Part shown: positions 7,694 to 15,051 of the stretch, piece after piece
Layout: each line of letters starts with the position of its first letter
Numbering within the stretch: the stretch's first letter is position 1
DNA from: Acidimicrobiales bacterium
Lineage (GTDB): Bacteria; Actinomycetota; Acidimicrobiia; Acidimicrobiales; Poriferisodalaceae
DNA length: 26,786 bases
Direction: 5' to 3'
NCBI GenBank assembly: GCA_020439485.1
Contig: JAGQSP010000045.1
Location: 1-26,786 of the forward strand
Notes under the pieces: generated by a model
What the model saw: only the letters and a program-made list of their open reading frames with translations
What the model was told of the DNA's origin: nothing
Databases searched by the model: none
Program-made: the position numbers and the translations under genes

Positions 7694-8766
7694 AGAGCGT
7701 CCTCCGAGGTCACAGCATCGAGCAATTCGAGTGCGGCCAAGAAGGCGTCGACCGCCCTGTCGGCCGAGAATGCCTCGGCTCGCCGGCTGCCGGCTGCGGC
7801 TAGTGAAGCCGCCAGCTCTGGCGAGCCCAGCACCCGGTCGAGAGCGGTGGAGACCGTCGCCGGATCCTTCACCGGCAGCAGCAGGGCGGCGCCGTCGACG
7901 GTTTCTGGCACAGCCGACGACGCGTACGCCACCACGGGCAGGCGTCTGGCCATCGCCTCGATCAGCGGAACGCCGAAGCCTTCGTGGTCTGACAGGCAGC
8001 ACAACACGTCGGCCTGCGCGTACTCGACTTCGAGTTGTGCATCGTCGACCGGGCCGACGAACACCACGTTTCGAGCCAGGTCCAACCCGGCCACCATGCG
8101 CTCGAGAGCGGTCTTGTAGCGGTCGGATGCCGAGGCTCCGACCAGTCTGAGCTGCACCGACGGACGCTGCTGCACCAGGAGCGCAATCGCTTTGATCAGG
8201 TCGTGCTGGGCCTTGTTGGGAGCGATTCGGCCTACGAACAGGACGACCTCTGAGTTGCGACCGCCCGAGTGTTCGGCACGCGAGACCGAAGGCGGATCGA
8301 ACACGATTGGCGCCACCGCAGTAGACGCGAACCCGAGTCGCTCGAGTTCGAGGCGGTTGTATTCGGAGTCGCCGATTCCCAGCCGACTGGAACGCGCCAG
8401 CGATTCGAGCTGGCGACGAGCAAGGGTCAGCTGGTGGACCTGTTCTGGGTCCCAAGGTGCCATCAGCTCGAGCGGGGTCAGGTTGTGATGAACCGTCACC
8501 AGCGGCTCGGACCTGGCGATGAGGGTTTCGACGACGGCCGAGCCCGTGGCCATGTGGTACACGTTCACCGCGTGCGGGTCGACAGGCCCCAGCGTCGAAA
8601 CCGGCCGGGTGTGCGCAGCGGTCTCGGGCCTGGTCTCCTCGACGAACACGGGTGCGTCGAATCCGCGCAACCCCAGCTCGCGCGAAAGCCTCAGAACTTG
8701 GCCCCCCACCGCGTCTCGTGGGTAAACGGCTGGTACGAACTGGCGAATGGTGCGCAGGGCGCTCAT
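7690..8766 (-). CDS. GT4-type glycosyltransferase, paralogue of the upstream gene
   Basis: 358 residues starting at ATG 8766, overlapping the previous gene by 4 bp (ATGA). The N-terminal half has QFVPAVYPRDAVGGQ, TVHHNLTPLEL and GDSEYNRLELE. The C-terminal half has VLFVGRIAPNKAQHDLI and LSDHEGFGVPLIEAM, giving the EX7E donor site of family GT4. These same landmarks occur in the same order in the gene at 8763-9818, so the two look like an old tandem duplication. The family is common in capsule and O-antigen loci, often beside a methyltransferase-like protein, as here. Substrate unknown. Confidence 0.9.
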   Translation of the reverse strand: MSALRTIRQFVPAVYPRDAVGGQVLRLSRELGLRGFDAPVFVEETRPETAAHTRPVSTLGPVDPHAVNVYHMATGSAVVETLIARSEPLVTVHHNLTPLELMAPWDPEQVHQLTLARRQLESLARSSRLGIGDSEYNRLELERLGFASTAVAPIVFDPPSVSRAEHSGGRNSEVVLFVGRIAPNKAQHDLIKAIALLVQQRPSVQLRLVGASASDRYKTALERMVAGLDLARNVVFVGPVDDAQLEVEYAQADVLCCLSDHEGFGVPLIEAMARRLPVVAYASSAVPETVDGAALLLPVKDPATVSTALDRVLGSPELAASLAAAGSRRAEAFSADRAVDAFLAALELLDAVTSEDAL

Positions 8767-9818
8767 CGTGCTGCGCCGATCGTCGCCTCGATTACCTCTG
8801 TCCAGGCCCTCCTGGTGTTGTCCAGGCTGAAGTGTTCTGCTCTGGATCGACCCCTGGTGCGCATCTGCTGGGCCAGATCGGGAGTGCTGACGACCCTGGC
8901 AACGGCATCGGCGACGATGTCGGGTGACTTGGACGTAAGCAACAGGCCGGCATCGCCGAGGGTCCCGGCAACGGCCGTCGAGTCGAATGCGATAACCGGG
9001 ACGCCGTGGTGCATCGCCTCGATCAGGGGCACACAGAACCCTTCGTGGTCGGACACGCATACGAACACGTCGGCCAGCGCGTACTGGGACGCCAGCTCGT
9101 CGTCGCTGACCCCGTCGTGGATCTTGACCGCCCTCTCGAGACCCAGATGTTCGACATAGTCCTTCATCGCCTGGGCGTACGAGCCAAAGGTCGCCGACCC
9201 CACCAGGTGGAGCTCGGCGAGCGGATCGTGCCTCTGCCGCAGCACCGACAGCATCGCGACCAGCTCGTGTTGGGCCTTGTTGGGAGCCAGGCGGCCCACG
9301 AACAACACCCGGGTGGGCGACCCGTTCGGCTTGGTCGCATCGACGTGCTGTAGGCGTCCGGGTTCGAACATCACCGGGATTGTCGTCGTGTTCGGATAGT
9401 CCAGAACGTCGACTTCGTGGCGGTTGTAGTCGGAGTCGCACACAGCGACGTCCGTGATCGACGCATACCGCGACAGCTGGTCGCGCCCCAGCGTTATCTC
9501 GGCGCCGACGTCGCCCGACCATCGCTCCAGCAATTCGATGGGAGTGATGTTGTGGTAGACGAGGATGCGTCCGCCGAGCCTGGCCTCGTACGCGTCTCCG
9601 GCCACTCCGCCGATCGAATGGTGATAGATGCACCAGTTCTCGTCGTCTGGCAGCTCGGTGAGCGGACGTGCGATGTTCATCAGCTCCCAGTGGATGTTGG
9701 CCGCGTACAGGCGCGCGTCATGCCCCATGTCGAGCAACAGCTGGTGGAGCTCGAGGGTGCTGTTGCCCACGGCATCGCGGGGGCTCAGCGTGGGGAGGAA
9801 CTGGTGGACGACGGCCAT
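8763..9818 (-). CDS. GT4-type glycosyltransferase, paralogue of the downstream gene
   Basis: 351 residues from ATG 9818, 7 bp after the methyltransferase-like gene. Landmarks are QFLPTLSPRDAVGNS, ILVYHNITPIELL, VCDSDYNRHEVD, VLFVGRLAPNKAQHELV and VSDHEGFCVPLIEAM. This is the same series as in the gene at 7690-8766, at clearly diverged sequence. The fold is GT-B with the donor-binding EX7E motif near the C-terminus. It probably works in the cytoplasm on a lipid-linked glycan. The two paralogues probably add different sugars, or make different linkages, in one structure; that is inference from their side-by-side retention. Confidence 0.9.
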   Translation of the reverse strand: MAVVHQFLPTLSPRDAVGNSTLELHQLLLDMGHDARLYAANIHWELMNIARPLTELPDDENWCIYHHSIGGVAGDAYEARLGGRILVYHNITPIELLERWSGDVGAEITLGRDQLSRYASITDVAVCDSDYNRHEVDVLDYPNTTTIPVMFEPGRLQHVDATKPNGSPTRVLFVGRLAPNKAQHELVAMLSVLRQRHDPLAELHLVGSATFGSYAQAMKDYVEHLGLERAVKIHDGVSDDELASQYALADVFVCVSDHEGFCVPLIEAMHHGVPVIAFDSTAVAGTLGDAGLLLTSKSPDIVADAVARVVSTPDLAQQMRTRGRSRAEHFSLDNTRRAWTEVIEATIGAAR

Positions 9819-9825
9819 CGCGATC

Positions 9826-10776
9826 TCAGGCGATGGACGCTACGACGACGAGGGCCTGCCCGACTCGCTGGACTGTTTCGGAGCGACAACCCAGGCGTTC
9901 GAACACAGCGCGCCACGTGTCTTCGGACCAGGGCCGACCCGGTGCCAGATCGATGGCGACCCCTGTGGCGTTGTCGGCCCACGCGTCCGGCTCGGCGGCT
10001 GCGACGATCAGGCGACCGCCGGGGCCGATGCAGCGAACCGCCTCGTACACCAGGGCCATTCGCTCGACCGCTCCACTGGTGTCGACCCGCGAGTTGGCAA
10101 TCACCACGGCGCCCAACGCATGGTCGGCGATGCGGCGCAGGTGATCGAGCGCCGGCTCGTGCCTGACCTCGCCGTGATGAACATCGCCCAGGGGCGAGAC
10201 CGTATAGGCGTCACAGCCGGCATCGCGCACTGCAATGGCCTGCGCCTCGTCGACTCCGATCATCAGCACTCGGCCGATGGCACCTGCCGCAGCACCCGCA
10301 ACCGCTTCGACCACCTGCGGGTCGAGGGCGGGCGCGGGGCAACCACCACGACCGATCTCGGCCAGCAGTTCGGCCGCGGGTCCTGACGAGGTCTCGAGCG
10401 AGGCAACCCGGTTGGTCAATGCCTGCTGGGCCTCGTGCAGCATCCTCAGAGGCCGGGTGACCTGAATGCCCAGGGTCGTCACCTGTCTGGCCACGTGGAG
10501 GTGGTACCAGGCGGTGCCCCGCTTGATGGCCTCTTTCACATAGTGAAATGGCTTGCGGCTTGCGTCGGTCGGGACTTCGACGTTGATGAACGAGGCTGAC
10601 TCGACCGCCCTGATGGCTCCGTCGATTCCGGTGCGTCGATATGTCAACGGGGCAAATCGGTCGAACTCGGCGTCGAGACGCTCGAGAGTCTCGACCGAGA
10701 ACTCGCCCGAATCGCGGCGGCGTTGAGCCTCGGCCACGATCTCGTCGACGATGGCTGAGAAATCAAGATCGCTCAC
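9826..10776 (-). CDS. Methyltransferase-like protein of glycan clusters (degenerate SAM motif)
   Basis: 316 residues from a GTG. The N-terminal third is helical, with the pattern EAQRRRDSGEFSVETLERLD then FDRFAP, and later SFINVEVPTDASRKP and AWYHLHVARQVTTLG. I know this arrangement from actinobacterial glycosyltransferase clusters. There it precedes a class I methyltransferase domain. A coiled-coil-like segment (about 105-145) leads into a Rossmann-like region with RVLMIGVDEAQA, where the usual SAM loop GxGxG is not kept. VRCIGPGGRLIVAA and QALVVVASIA then match late methyltransferase strands. It may be a true methyltransferase or a scaffold that has lost SAM binding. It is the first gene of the minus-strand glycosyltransferase operon, and its start has a TACTCT box 8 nt upstream. 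Confidence 0.75.
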   Translation of the reverse strand: MSDLDFSAIVDEIVAEAQRRRDSGEFSVETLERLDAEFDRFAPLTYRRTGIDGAIRAVESASFINVEVPTDASRKPFHYVKEAIKRGTAWYHLHVARQVTTLGIQVTRPLRMLHEAQQALTNRVASLETSSGPAAELLAEIGRGGCPAPALDPQVVEAVAGAAAGAIGRVLMIGVDEAQAIAVRDAGCDAYTVSPLGDVHHGEVRHEPALDHLRRIADHALGAVVIANSRVDTSGAVERMALVYEAVRCIGPGGRLIVAAAEPDAWADNATGVAIDLAPGRPWSEDTWRAVFERLGCRSETVQRVGQALVVVASIA

Positions 10777-10784
10777 AGGCGGCG

Positions 10785-10790
10785 AGAGTA
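10785..10790 (-). promoter_or_regulatory. Candidate -10 box (TACTCT) for the minus-strand glycan operon
   Basis: On the minus strand TACTCT is followed by 8 nt and the GTG at 10776. No Shine-Dalgarno precedes the GTG. This predicts a leaderless mRNA for the methyltransferase-like gene and the glycosyltransferases after it. Confidence 0.5.
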
Positions 10791-10803
10791 GTTCGTGCTG
10801 GTC

Positions 10804-10809
10804 TAGCTT
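10804..10809 (+). promoter_or_regulatory. Candidate -10 box (TAGCTT) for the plus-strand glycosyltransferase
   Basis: TAGCTT is followed by 7 nt and the GTG at 10817, with no Shine-Dalgarno between. It lies 13 bp from the opposing box, inside a 40-bp divergent intergenic region. Confidence 0.5.
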
Positions 10810-10816
10810 CTGCGCC

Positions 10817-11887
10817 GTGCGGGTAGGAATCGACGTGACACCGCTTCTGGGCGACCGCACCGGCATCGGGAATGTGGTCGCCGGTTGGTACGAGGGGCTT
10901 TCCTCTCGGGGCGACGTCGACCTGGTTCCCTTCACGGTCTCTGGCCGCGACCGCAGCGGGGCCGGCGTGGGCGCCGTGTCCTTGCCGCTGCCGGCCGGCA
11001 TAGCTCACCGGTTGTGGTGGGCGTTCGATCGCCCGCGCTCGGATGGCCGCCTGGGTCATCCAGACCTGGTCCACGGCACCAACTATCTGGTGCCGCCCTC
11101 CCGATCGGCAAGGCTGGTCTCGGTCTATGACCTGTCGTTCGTTCACGACCCGGCCGCTGCGGGCGATCAGGTTGCGCGGTTCGACCGCTACGTTGGCCGG
11201 GCGATCGATCGTGGCGCCGCGGTGCACACCACCTCGCGCCACGTGGCCGGCGAACTCGCCGAACGCTACGGCGTGAGCGCCCATGTGGTGATGCCGGGCC
11301 TGGATGCGGCACCGCCAGTCGCAGGCCACGCTTCTTCTGAGCACGGCGGACCCCCGACGATCGTGGCCATCGGCACAGCCACGCGACGCAAGAACTTCCC
11401 GCTTCTCGTCGCGGCCTACTCGCTGGTTGCCCGGCAGGTCCCGGATGTGCGTCTGGTCATCGCAGGCGGCGATTCGGACGACTCACAAAACCTGCGCTCG
11501 GCGGTGGCCCATCTGTCGCCCGAGCTTTCGAGCCGCGTCGAGTTGGTGGGCAGGGTCGCCGATACCGAGCCGCTCTATCGGAGGGCGACCGTGCTGGCGC
11601 ACCCGAGCAGCTACGAAGGTTTCGGTATTCCGGTGTTGGAGGCCATGGCCAGGGGCGTTCCGGTTGTGGCAGCGGCTGGTGGTGCCGTGCCCGAGGTCGC
11701 CGGTGATGCGGCCGATGTTGTTCCCGTCGACGATGTCGACAGCCTGGCCGCTGCATTGGTGCGGGTCATCGACGATGACATGCACCGCGCCGGGCTGATC
11801 GATGCGGGTCATCAGCGAGCCATGGCGTTCTCGTGGGAGTCGTCGGTAGCCGAGATGGTCGATCTGTACCGCGCCATATCGGGTTGA
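10817..11887 (+). CDS. GT4-type glycosyltransferase
   Basis: 356 residues. I place the start at GTG 10817, giving VRVGIDVTPLLGDRTGIGN, the standard beginning of the mannosyltransferase-like GT4 group (TGIGRY loop). A longer frame is open to 10751 but has no family similarity and runs into the divergent gene. Later motifs are LVHGTNYLVPP, SVYDLSFVHDP, IGTATRRKNFPLLV and YEGFGIPVLEAMARGVPVV, the donor-site EX7E. It is close in architecture to the truncated gene at the window start. The spacing of 40 bp to the divergent operon suggests joint control. It is the first of two plus-strand genes leading to gmd, and a GDP-mannose-derived donor is a plausible guess only. Confidence 0.92.
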   Translation: MRVGIDVTPLLGDRTGIGNVVAGWYEGLSSRGDVDLVPFTVSGRDRSGAGVGAVSLPLPAGIAHRLWWAFDRPRSDGRLGHPDLVHGTNYLVPPSRSARLVSVYDLSFVHDPAAAGDQVARFDRYVGRAIDRGAAVHTTSRHVAGELAERYGVSAHVVMPGLDAAPPVAGHASSEHGGPPTIVAIGTATRRKNFPLLVAAYSLVARQVPDVRLVIAGGDSDDSQNLRSAVAHLSPELSSRVELVGRVADTEPLYRRATVLAHPSSYEGFGIPVLEAMARGVPVVAAAGGAVPEVAGDAADVVPVDDVDSLAAALVRVIDDDMHRAGLIDAGHQRAMAFSWESSVAEMVDLYRAISG

Positions 11888-11955
11888 TATCGCGAAGCGT
11901 GGCAAGCTCCGCGTCTAGGCGGACGGGTATGCGCCCCAACCGGCGAAAGGCAACC

Positions 11956-11961
11956 TACTCT
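11956..11961 (+). promoter_or_regulatory. Candidate -10 box (TACTCT) upstream of gmd
   Basis: TACTCT lies 38 nt before the GTG of gmd in the 112-bp gap after the glycosyltransferase. It has the same hexamer as the box at 10785. A start near 11969 would give a leader of about 30 nt that contains the AGGGGTG ribosome-binding site. No convincing -35 is visible. Confidence 0.35.
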
Positions 11962-11999
11962 TAGGCCCTCGTCTGCTTCGTACTGCCTAGGGGTGTCAC

Positions 12000-12983
12000 G
12001 TGCCTTCCGCTCTGATAACAGGAATCACCGGCCAGGACGGCCAATATCTCGCCGAGTTCCTGCACTCGATGGACTACAAGGTCTACGGAATGGTCCGTGG
12101 TCAGCGCAACCCGAGGGCCGACATCATCCAGCGCGAGCTTCCTTTCGTCGAGCTGGTTTCCGGCGATCTCCAGGACCTGTCGTCGCTGATCGCTGCTCTG
12201 GAGTACAGCCAGCCCGATGAGGTGTACAACCTCGGCGCCATCAGCTTCGTGGCGCTGTCGTTCAAGCAGGCCGAGCTGACCGCCGACGTCACCGGCCTGG
12301 GTGTTCTGCGCATGCTCGAGGCGATCCGCCTGGTCGGTGGTCAAAACAACCCCATCCGCTTCTATCAGGCTTCCAGCTCGGAGATGTTCGGCAAGGTCCG
12401 CGAGACTCCCCAGACCGAGTTGACGCCCTTCTACCCGCGGTCGCCGTACGGAACCGCGAAGGTCTTCGGCCATCACACCACGGTCAACTATCGCGAGTCC
12501 TATGGCCTCTACGCGTGCTCGGGCATCTTGTTCAACCACGAATCGCCGCGGCGCGGCATCGAGTTCGTCACCCGCAAGGTCACCAACGCCGTCGCCAGGA
12601 TCAAGCTCGGCTTGCAGAGCGAGTTGGTGCTGGGCGATCTGACGCCGCAGCGCGACTGGGGCTTCGCGGGCGACTACGTCAAGGCGATGTGGGCGATGCT
12701 GCAGCAAGACGAGCCCGACGACTTCGTCGTGGCTACGGGCCAGACTCACCAGGTCCAGGAATTCGTGCGGCTGGCCTTTGAAGCGGTTGGCATCGAGGAC
12801 TGGCAGTCCCACGTGCGACAGGACGAGCGCTTCATGCGCCCGGCCGAGGTCGACCTGCTGATCGGCGATTGTTCCAAGGCCCGGGATCAGCTCAACTGGG
12901 CTCCCGAGGTCGAGTTCAAGGATCTCGTCACGATGATGGTCGAAAACGATGTGGCGCTAGAGAGCGCCAACCTCAACCGCTGA
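12000..12983 (+). CDS. gmd: GDP-mannose 4,6-dehydratase
   Basis: 327 residues from a GTG preceded by AGGGGTG. Gmd converts GDP-mannose to GDP-4-keto-6-deoxy-mannose with bound NADP, the first step to GDP-fucose, GDP-rhamnose, GDP-6-deoxy-talose or GDP-perosamine. The N-terminus [17 protein letters not shown] is diagnostic of Gmd. The catalytic set is present: ASSSEMFG (Ser/Glu at 126-128) and SPYGTAK (Tyr150, Lys154). [19 protein letters not shown] and [16 protein letters not shown] are further family blocks. No downstream reductase, epimerase or aminotransferase follows in the window. The epimerase-fold protein at 3864 lacks catalytic residues and is a poor candidate for that step. The gene is followed by a hairpin at its stop codon. 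Confidence 0.93.
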   Translation: MPSALITGITGQDGQYLAEFLHSMDYKVYGMVRGQRNPRADIIQRELPFVELVSGDLQDLSSLIAALEYSQPDEVYNLGAISFVALSFKQAELTADVTGLGVLRMLEAIRLVGGQNNPIRFYQASSSEMFGKVRETPQTELTPFYPRSPYGTAKVFGHHTTVNYRESYGLYACSGILFNHESPRRGIEFVTRKVTNAVARIKLGLQSELVLGDLTPQRDWGFAGDYVKAMWAMLQQDEPDDFVVATGQTHQVQEFVRLAFEAVGIEDWQSHVRQDERFMRPAEVDLLIGDCSKARDQLNWAPEVEFKDLVTMMVENDVALESANLNR

Positions 12984-13034
12984 GCAATCCCGTCGCATTA
13001 TCAGCGGCCAGATGACACCCAAGCGGTGAGGTTG
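12968..13034 (+). terminator. Candidate gmd terminator with two alternative hairpins
   Basis: CAACCTCAACCGCT (12968-12981) can pair with AGCGGTGAGGTTG (13022-13034) through 13 base pairs with one bulged A. TTCTGT follows on the 3' side. A shorter alternative, CCGCTGA (12977-12983) with TCAGCGG (13001-13007), uses part of the same left arm, so the two folds exclude each other. A transcription terminator for gmd is the simplest reading. Confidence 0.4.
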
Positions 13035-13039
13035 TTCTG

Positions 13040-13045
13040 TACTCT
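13040..13045 (+). promoter_or_regulatory. Candidate -10 box (TACTCT) for the peptidase gene
   Basis: TACTCT directly follows the gmd hairpin and lies 49 nt before the GTG at 13095. It is the same hexamer as at 10785 and 11956. A clear -35 is not visible, so support is modest. Confidence 0.3.
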
Positions 13046-13094
13046 CCGATAGCGGTCGTGGACTTACGGGCGGAGCACCCGATCGGACCAGACC

Positions 13095-15005
13095 GTGCAT
13101 CGATCAGTTGCGGCTATTGCAGCCTTGGCCCTCGCCTTGTCGGCGATGGCTGCGCCTGCGTCTGCCGACGAACCCGTTTCGCCGACGTCGACCTCGGCTG
13201 CCGTGCCGCAGCCCGAGATGTCTTCGACGACCTCGACGACGCTTTCGCCGAGCATCACTGCAGCTGACGATCCGGTCGATGTGTCCACCTCGGTGGCGCC
13301 GACCACAACCACGACCTCGACCGCGGCGCCGACCACGACCACAACGTCGACCTCGGTAGCACCGGCCACGACCACAACGTCGTCCGTGGCACCGGCCACG
13401 ACCACAACGTCGTCCGTGGCACCGGCCACGACCACGACCGTGGCGCCCACCCCGCCTGTGTTGGGCCCGGCTTCGGGTCCAGATCCTTGCGTGCTGGGTT
13501 GCGCGGTCGGCGAGGTCGTGCTGTCGCAGTGGCACCTGGCCGCCATGGGGCTAGATGCTCCGCTCGATGGCGGTGGTCTGGCGATTGCGATCATCGACTC
13601 GGGGATCGAACTCGATCATCCCGACCTCTCGGGCCTTGTCGAGCGGCCCGGCTGCGCACCGGGAGAGCCCATCGAGACCGATCACGCAACGTCGGTTGCA
13701 GGCCTGGTGGCTGCCCATCTGGGCGACGGGTCGGGCCTGGCCCCGCTGGTGGACGACGTCAGGTTGCTGGACATCCCCGTGTACAGCCTGGTCGATGGTG
13801 AGTTGATCGCAAACGACGCTGCGGTCGCCACCGCCGTCACATGCGCCGTCGCCGAAGGCGCTTCGGTGATCAACCTTTCGATGGCCAGCCAATGCTCGGC
13901 GATGCCCCGGGTGGAGGCGGCCATCGCCGCCGCGCATCGGGCGGGTGTCGTGGTCGTCGCGGCCGCCGGCAATCATCGAGGTGAGACGCTGGTGTGTCCG
14001 GCAGCCTTCGACACCGTCATAGGCGTTGCCGCCAGCGATCAACAGGCACGACCGTTCACATCGCTGGCGTCGGCCGATGTCGTCGCTCCGGGCCGGTCGC
14101 TTCTGACCGCCGGCGTGTTTCCGGGACGGCCCCAGACGACCCGAACCGGTTCGTCGTATGCCACCGCCATCGTTTCGGGAGCAGCGTTGGCGCTCAAGCA
14201 GATGCACCCTGAATGGACTGTCGACCGCATCGCTACGCATCTCCACGACCTGTCGCGCGCTGCGGTTGCAGCCAATAGGCACCTCGACCTGTCCGGTCTG
14301 GGCCAGTCGCGTCCGGGCTTGCAGGTGCTCAGCACGTCAGGAACCGTGCACGCGCTGGGCGACTCTGTGCCGATCGTCGGGCCCGAGTTCGTGCATCGCG
14401 GGGCGGTGGCCGCGGCGCGCAGTTGTTCGGGGCTGTGGACGGTGGATGCTGCGGGGCTCGTCCGAACTGGCGGCGACGCCGCGTTCGTTGGCGACGTCCG
14501 CTCGATCGCGCTGGCTGCTCCGGTGGTCGCAATCGTTGCGACGCCCTCGGGTAGGGGCTATTGGCTGGCAGCGGCCGACGGCGGCGTCTTTGCGTTCGGC
14601 GACGCCGGATTCTTTGGCTCGCTCGGCGGGGTGAACCTCGGTGCTCGGGTGGTCGACATGGTCGCGTCGCCCTCGGGTCGTGGGTATTGGCTCTTCACAT
14701 CCGACGCCCGCGTGTTCGCCTATGGGGATGCGACCTATCAGGGCAGCATCCGGGCGACGGTTTCCGGCGCTGCCAACCTCGGCGCCGGGTATGCGTTGAT
14801 CGTCGATCGGGGTGTCGTGACCCTGCCGGTTGCCGGCTATGTCTCGGCAACCGGGTCTGGGCGCCTGGTCGGTGCGATCTCGTCCGCTGGAGAGCTGTGG
14901 TTCGTTCACGACACAGGCGACGTCCGCAACGCCGATGGCACCGCTAGCTTGGTTTCACCGCCAGCGGTGGCGGTGGCGCGGGTCAACCGGTCCGTCGATT
15001 GTTAG
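13095..15005 (+). CDS. Secreted S8 subtilisin-like peptidase with C-terminal surface repeats
   Basis: 636 residues from GTG 13095. A Sec signal peptide (about 1-24, ending PASA) is followed by a Thr/Ser/Ala/Pro-rich linker (about 30-118). The subtilase domain runs from about 140 to 400. Its triad is visible: Asp168 in AIIDSGIELDHPD, His197 in DHATSVAG and Ser354 in TGSSYATAIVSG. The oxyanion Asn293 is in AAAGNHRGE. Two usually fixed residues differ: HGT is HAT, and the Pro after GTSxA is Ile. The last 220 residues hold six units of the surface repeat, best kept in GRGYWLAAADGGVFAFGDA. The protein should act outside the membrane, perhaps processing wall or surface proteins. The gene just downstream encodes a second secreted protein with the same repeats, so they probably share a location. 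Confidence 0.92.
   Translation: MHRSVAAIAALALALSAMAAPASADEPVSPTSTSAAVPQPEMSSTTSTTLSPSITAADDPVDVSTSVAPTTTTTSTAAPTTTTTSTSVAPATTTTSSVAPATTTTSSVAPATTTTVAPTPPVLGPASGPDPCVLGCAVGEVVLSQWHLAAMGLDAPLDGGGLAIAIIDSGIELDHPDLSGLVERPGCAPGEPIETDHATSVAGLVAAHLGDGSGLAPLVDDVRLLDIPVYSLVDGELIANDAAVATAVTCAVAEGASVINLSMASQCSAMPRVEAAIAAAHRAGVVVVAAAGNHRGETLVCPAAFDTVIGVAASDQQARPFTSLASADVVAPGRSLLTAGVFPGRPQTTRTGSSYATAIVSGAALALKQMHPEWTVDRIATHLHDLSRAAVAANRHLDLSGLGQSRPGLQVLSTSGTVHALGDSVPIVGPEFVHRGAVAAARSCSGLWTVDAAGLVRTGGDAAFVGDVRSIALAAPVVAIVATPSGRGYWLAAADGGVFAFGDAGFFGSLGGVNLGARVVDMVASPSGRGYWLFTSDARVFAYGDATYQGSIRATVSGAANLGAGYALIVDRGVVTLPVAGYVSATGSGRLVGAISSAGELWFVHDTGDVRNADGTASLVSPPAVAVARVNRSVDC
13356..13445 (+). repeat. 30-bp tandem repeat in the threonine-rich linker
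   Basis: Three consecutive 30-bp units start at 13356, 13386 and 13416. The first two differ by one base and the third diverges at its end. Each encodes VAPATTTTSS or a variant. This is a coding repeat that can change linker length by slippage or recombination. Confidence 0.9.
14316..14948 (+). repeat. Six surface-repeat units in the S8 peptidase
   Basis: The aromatic or equivalent position of each unit is encoded at 14322, 14433, 14559, 14685, 14790 and 14895. Spacings are 37, 42, 42, 35 and 35 residues. Units 3 and 4 match the consensus GYWL-x3-DG-x-VFA-x-GDA well; the outer ones are worn. The pattern of short beta-strand-like units suggests a propeller-like fold. Confidence 0.75.
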
Positions 15006-15051
15006 GGAGTAACGGCCAACTGCCGACATTGCTGGTGGTGAGTGCCCACCG

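Noticed and set aside
6434..8119. 561-codon plus-strand frame across cofD and a glycosyltransferase
   Set aside because: Fully antisense to two well-supported genes, with no motif or start signal.
7694..8455. Upstream extension of the 6494-7693 glycosyltransferase
   Set aside because: It overlaps another supported glycosyltransferase out of frame. MKLGIVVPRYGD at 7693 is the family N-terminus.
13356..13445. Possible CRISPR-like direct repeats
   Set aside because: Units are head-to-tail with no spacers and encode a threonine-rich linker in frame.
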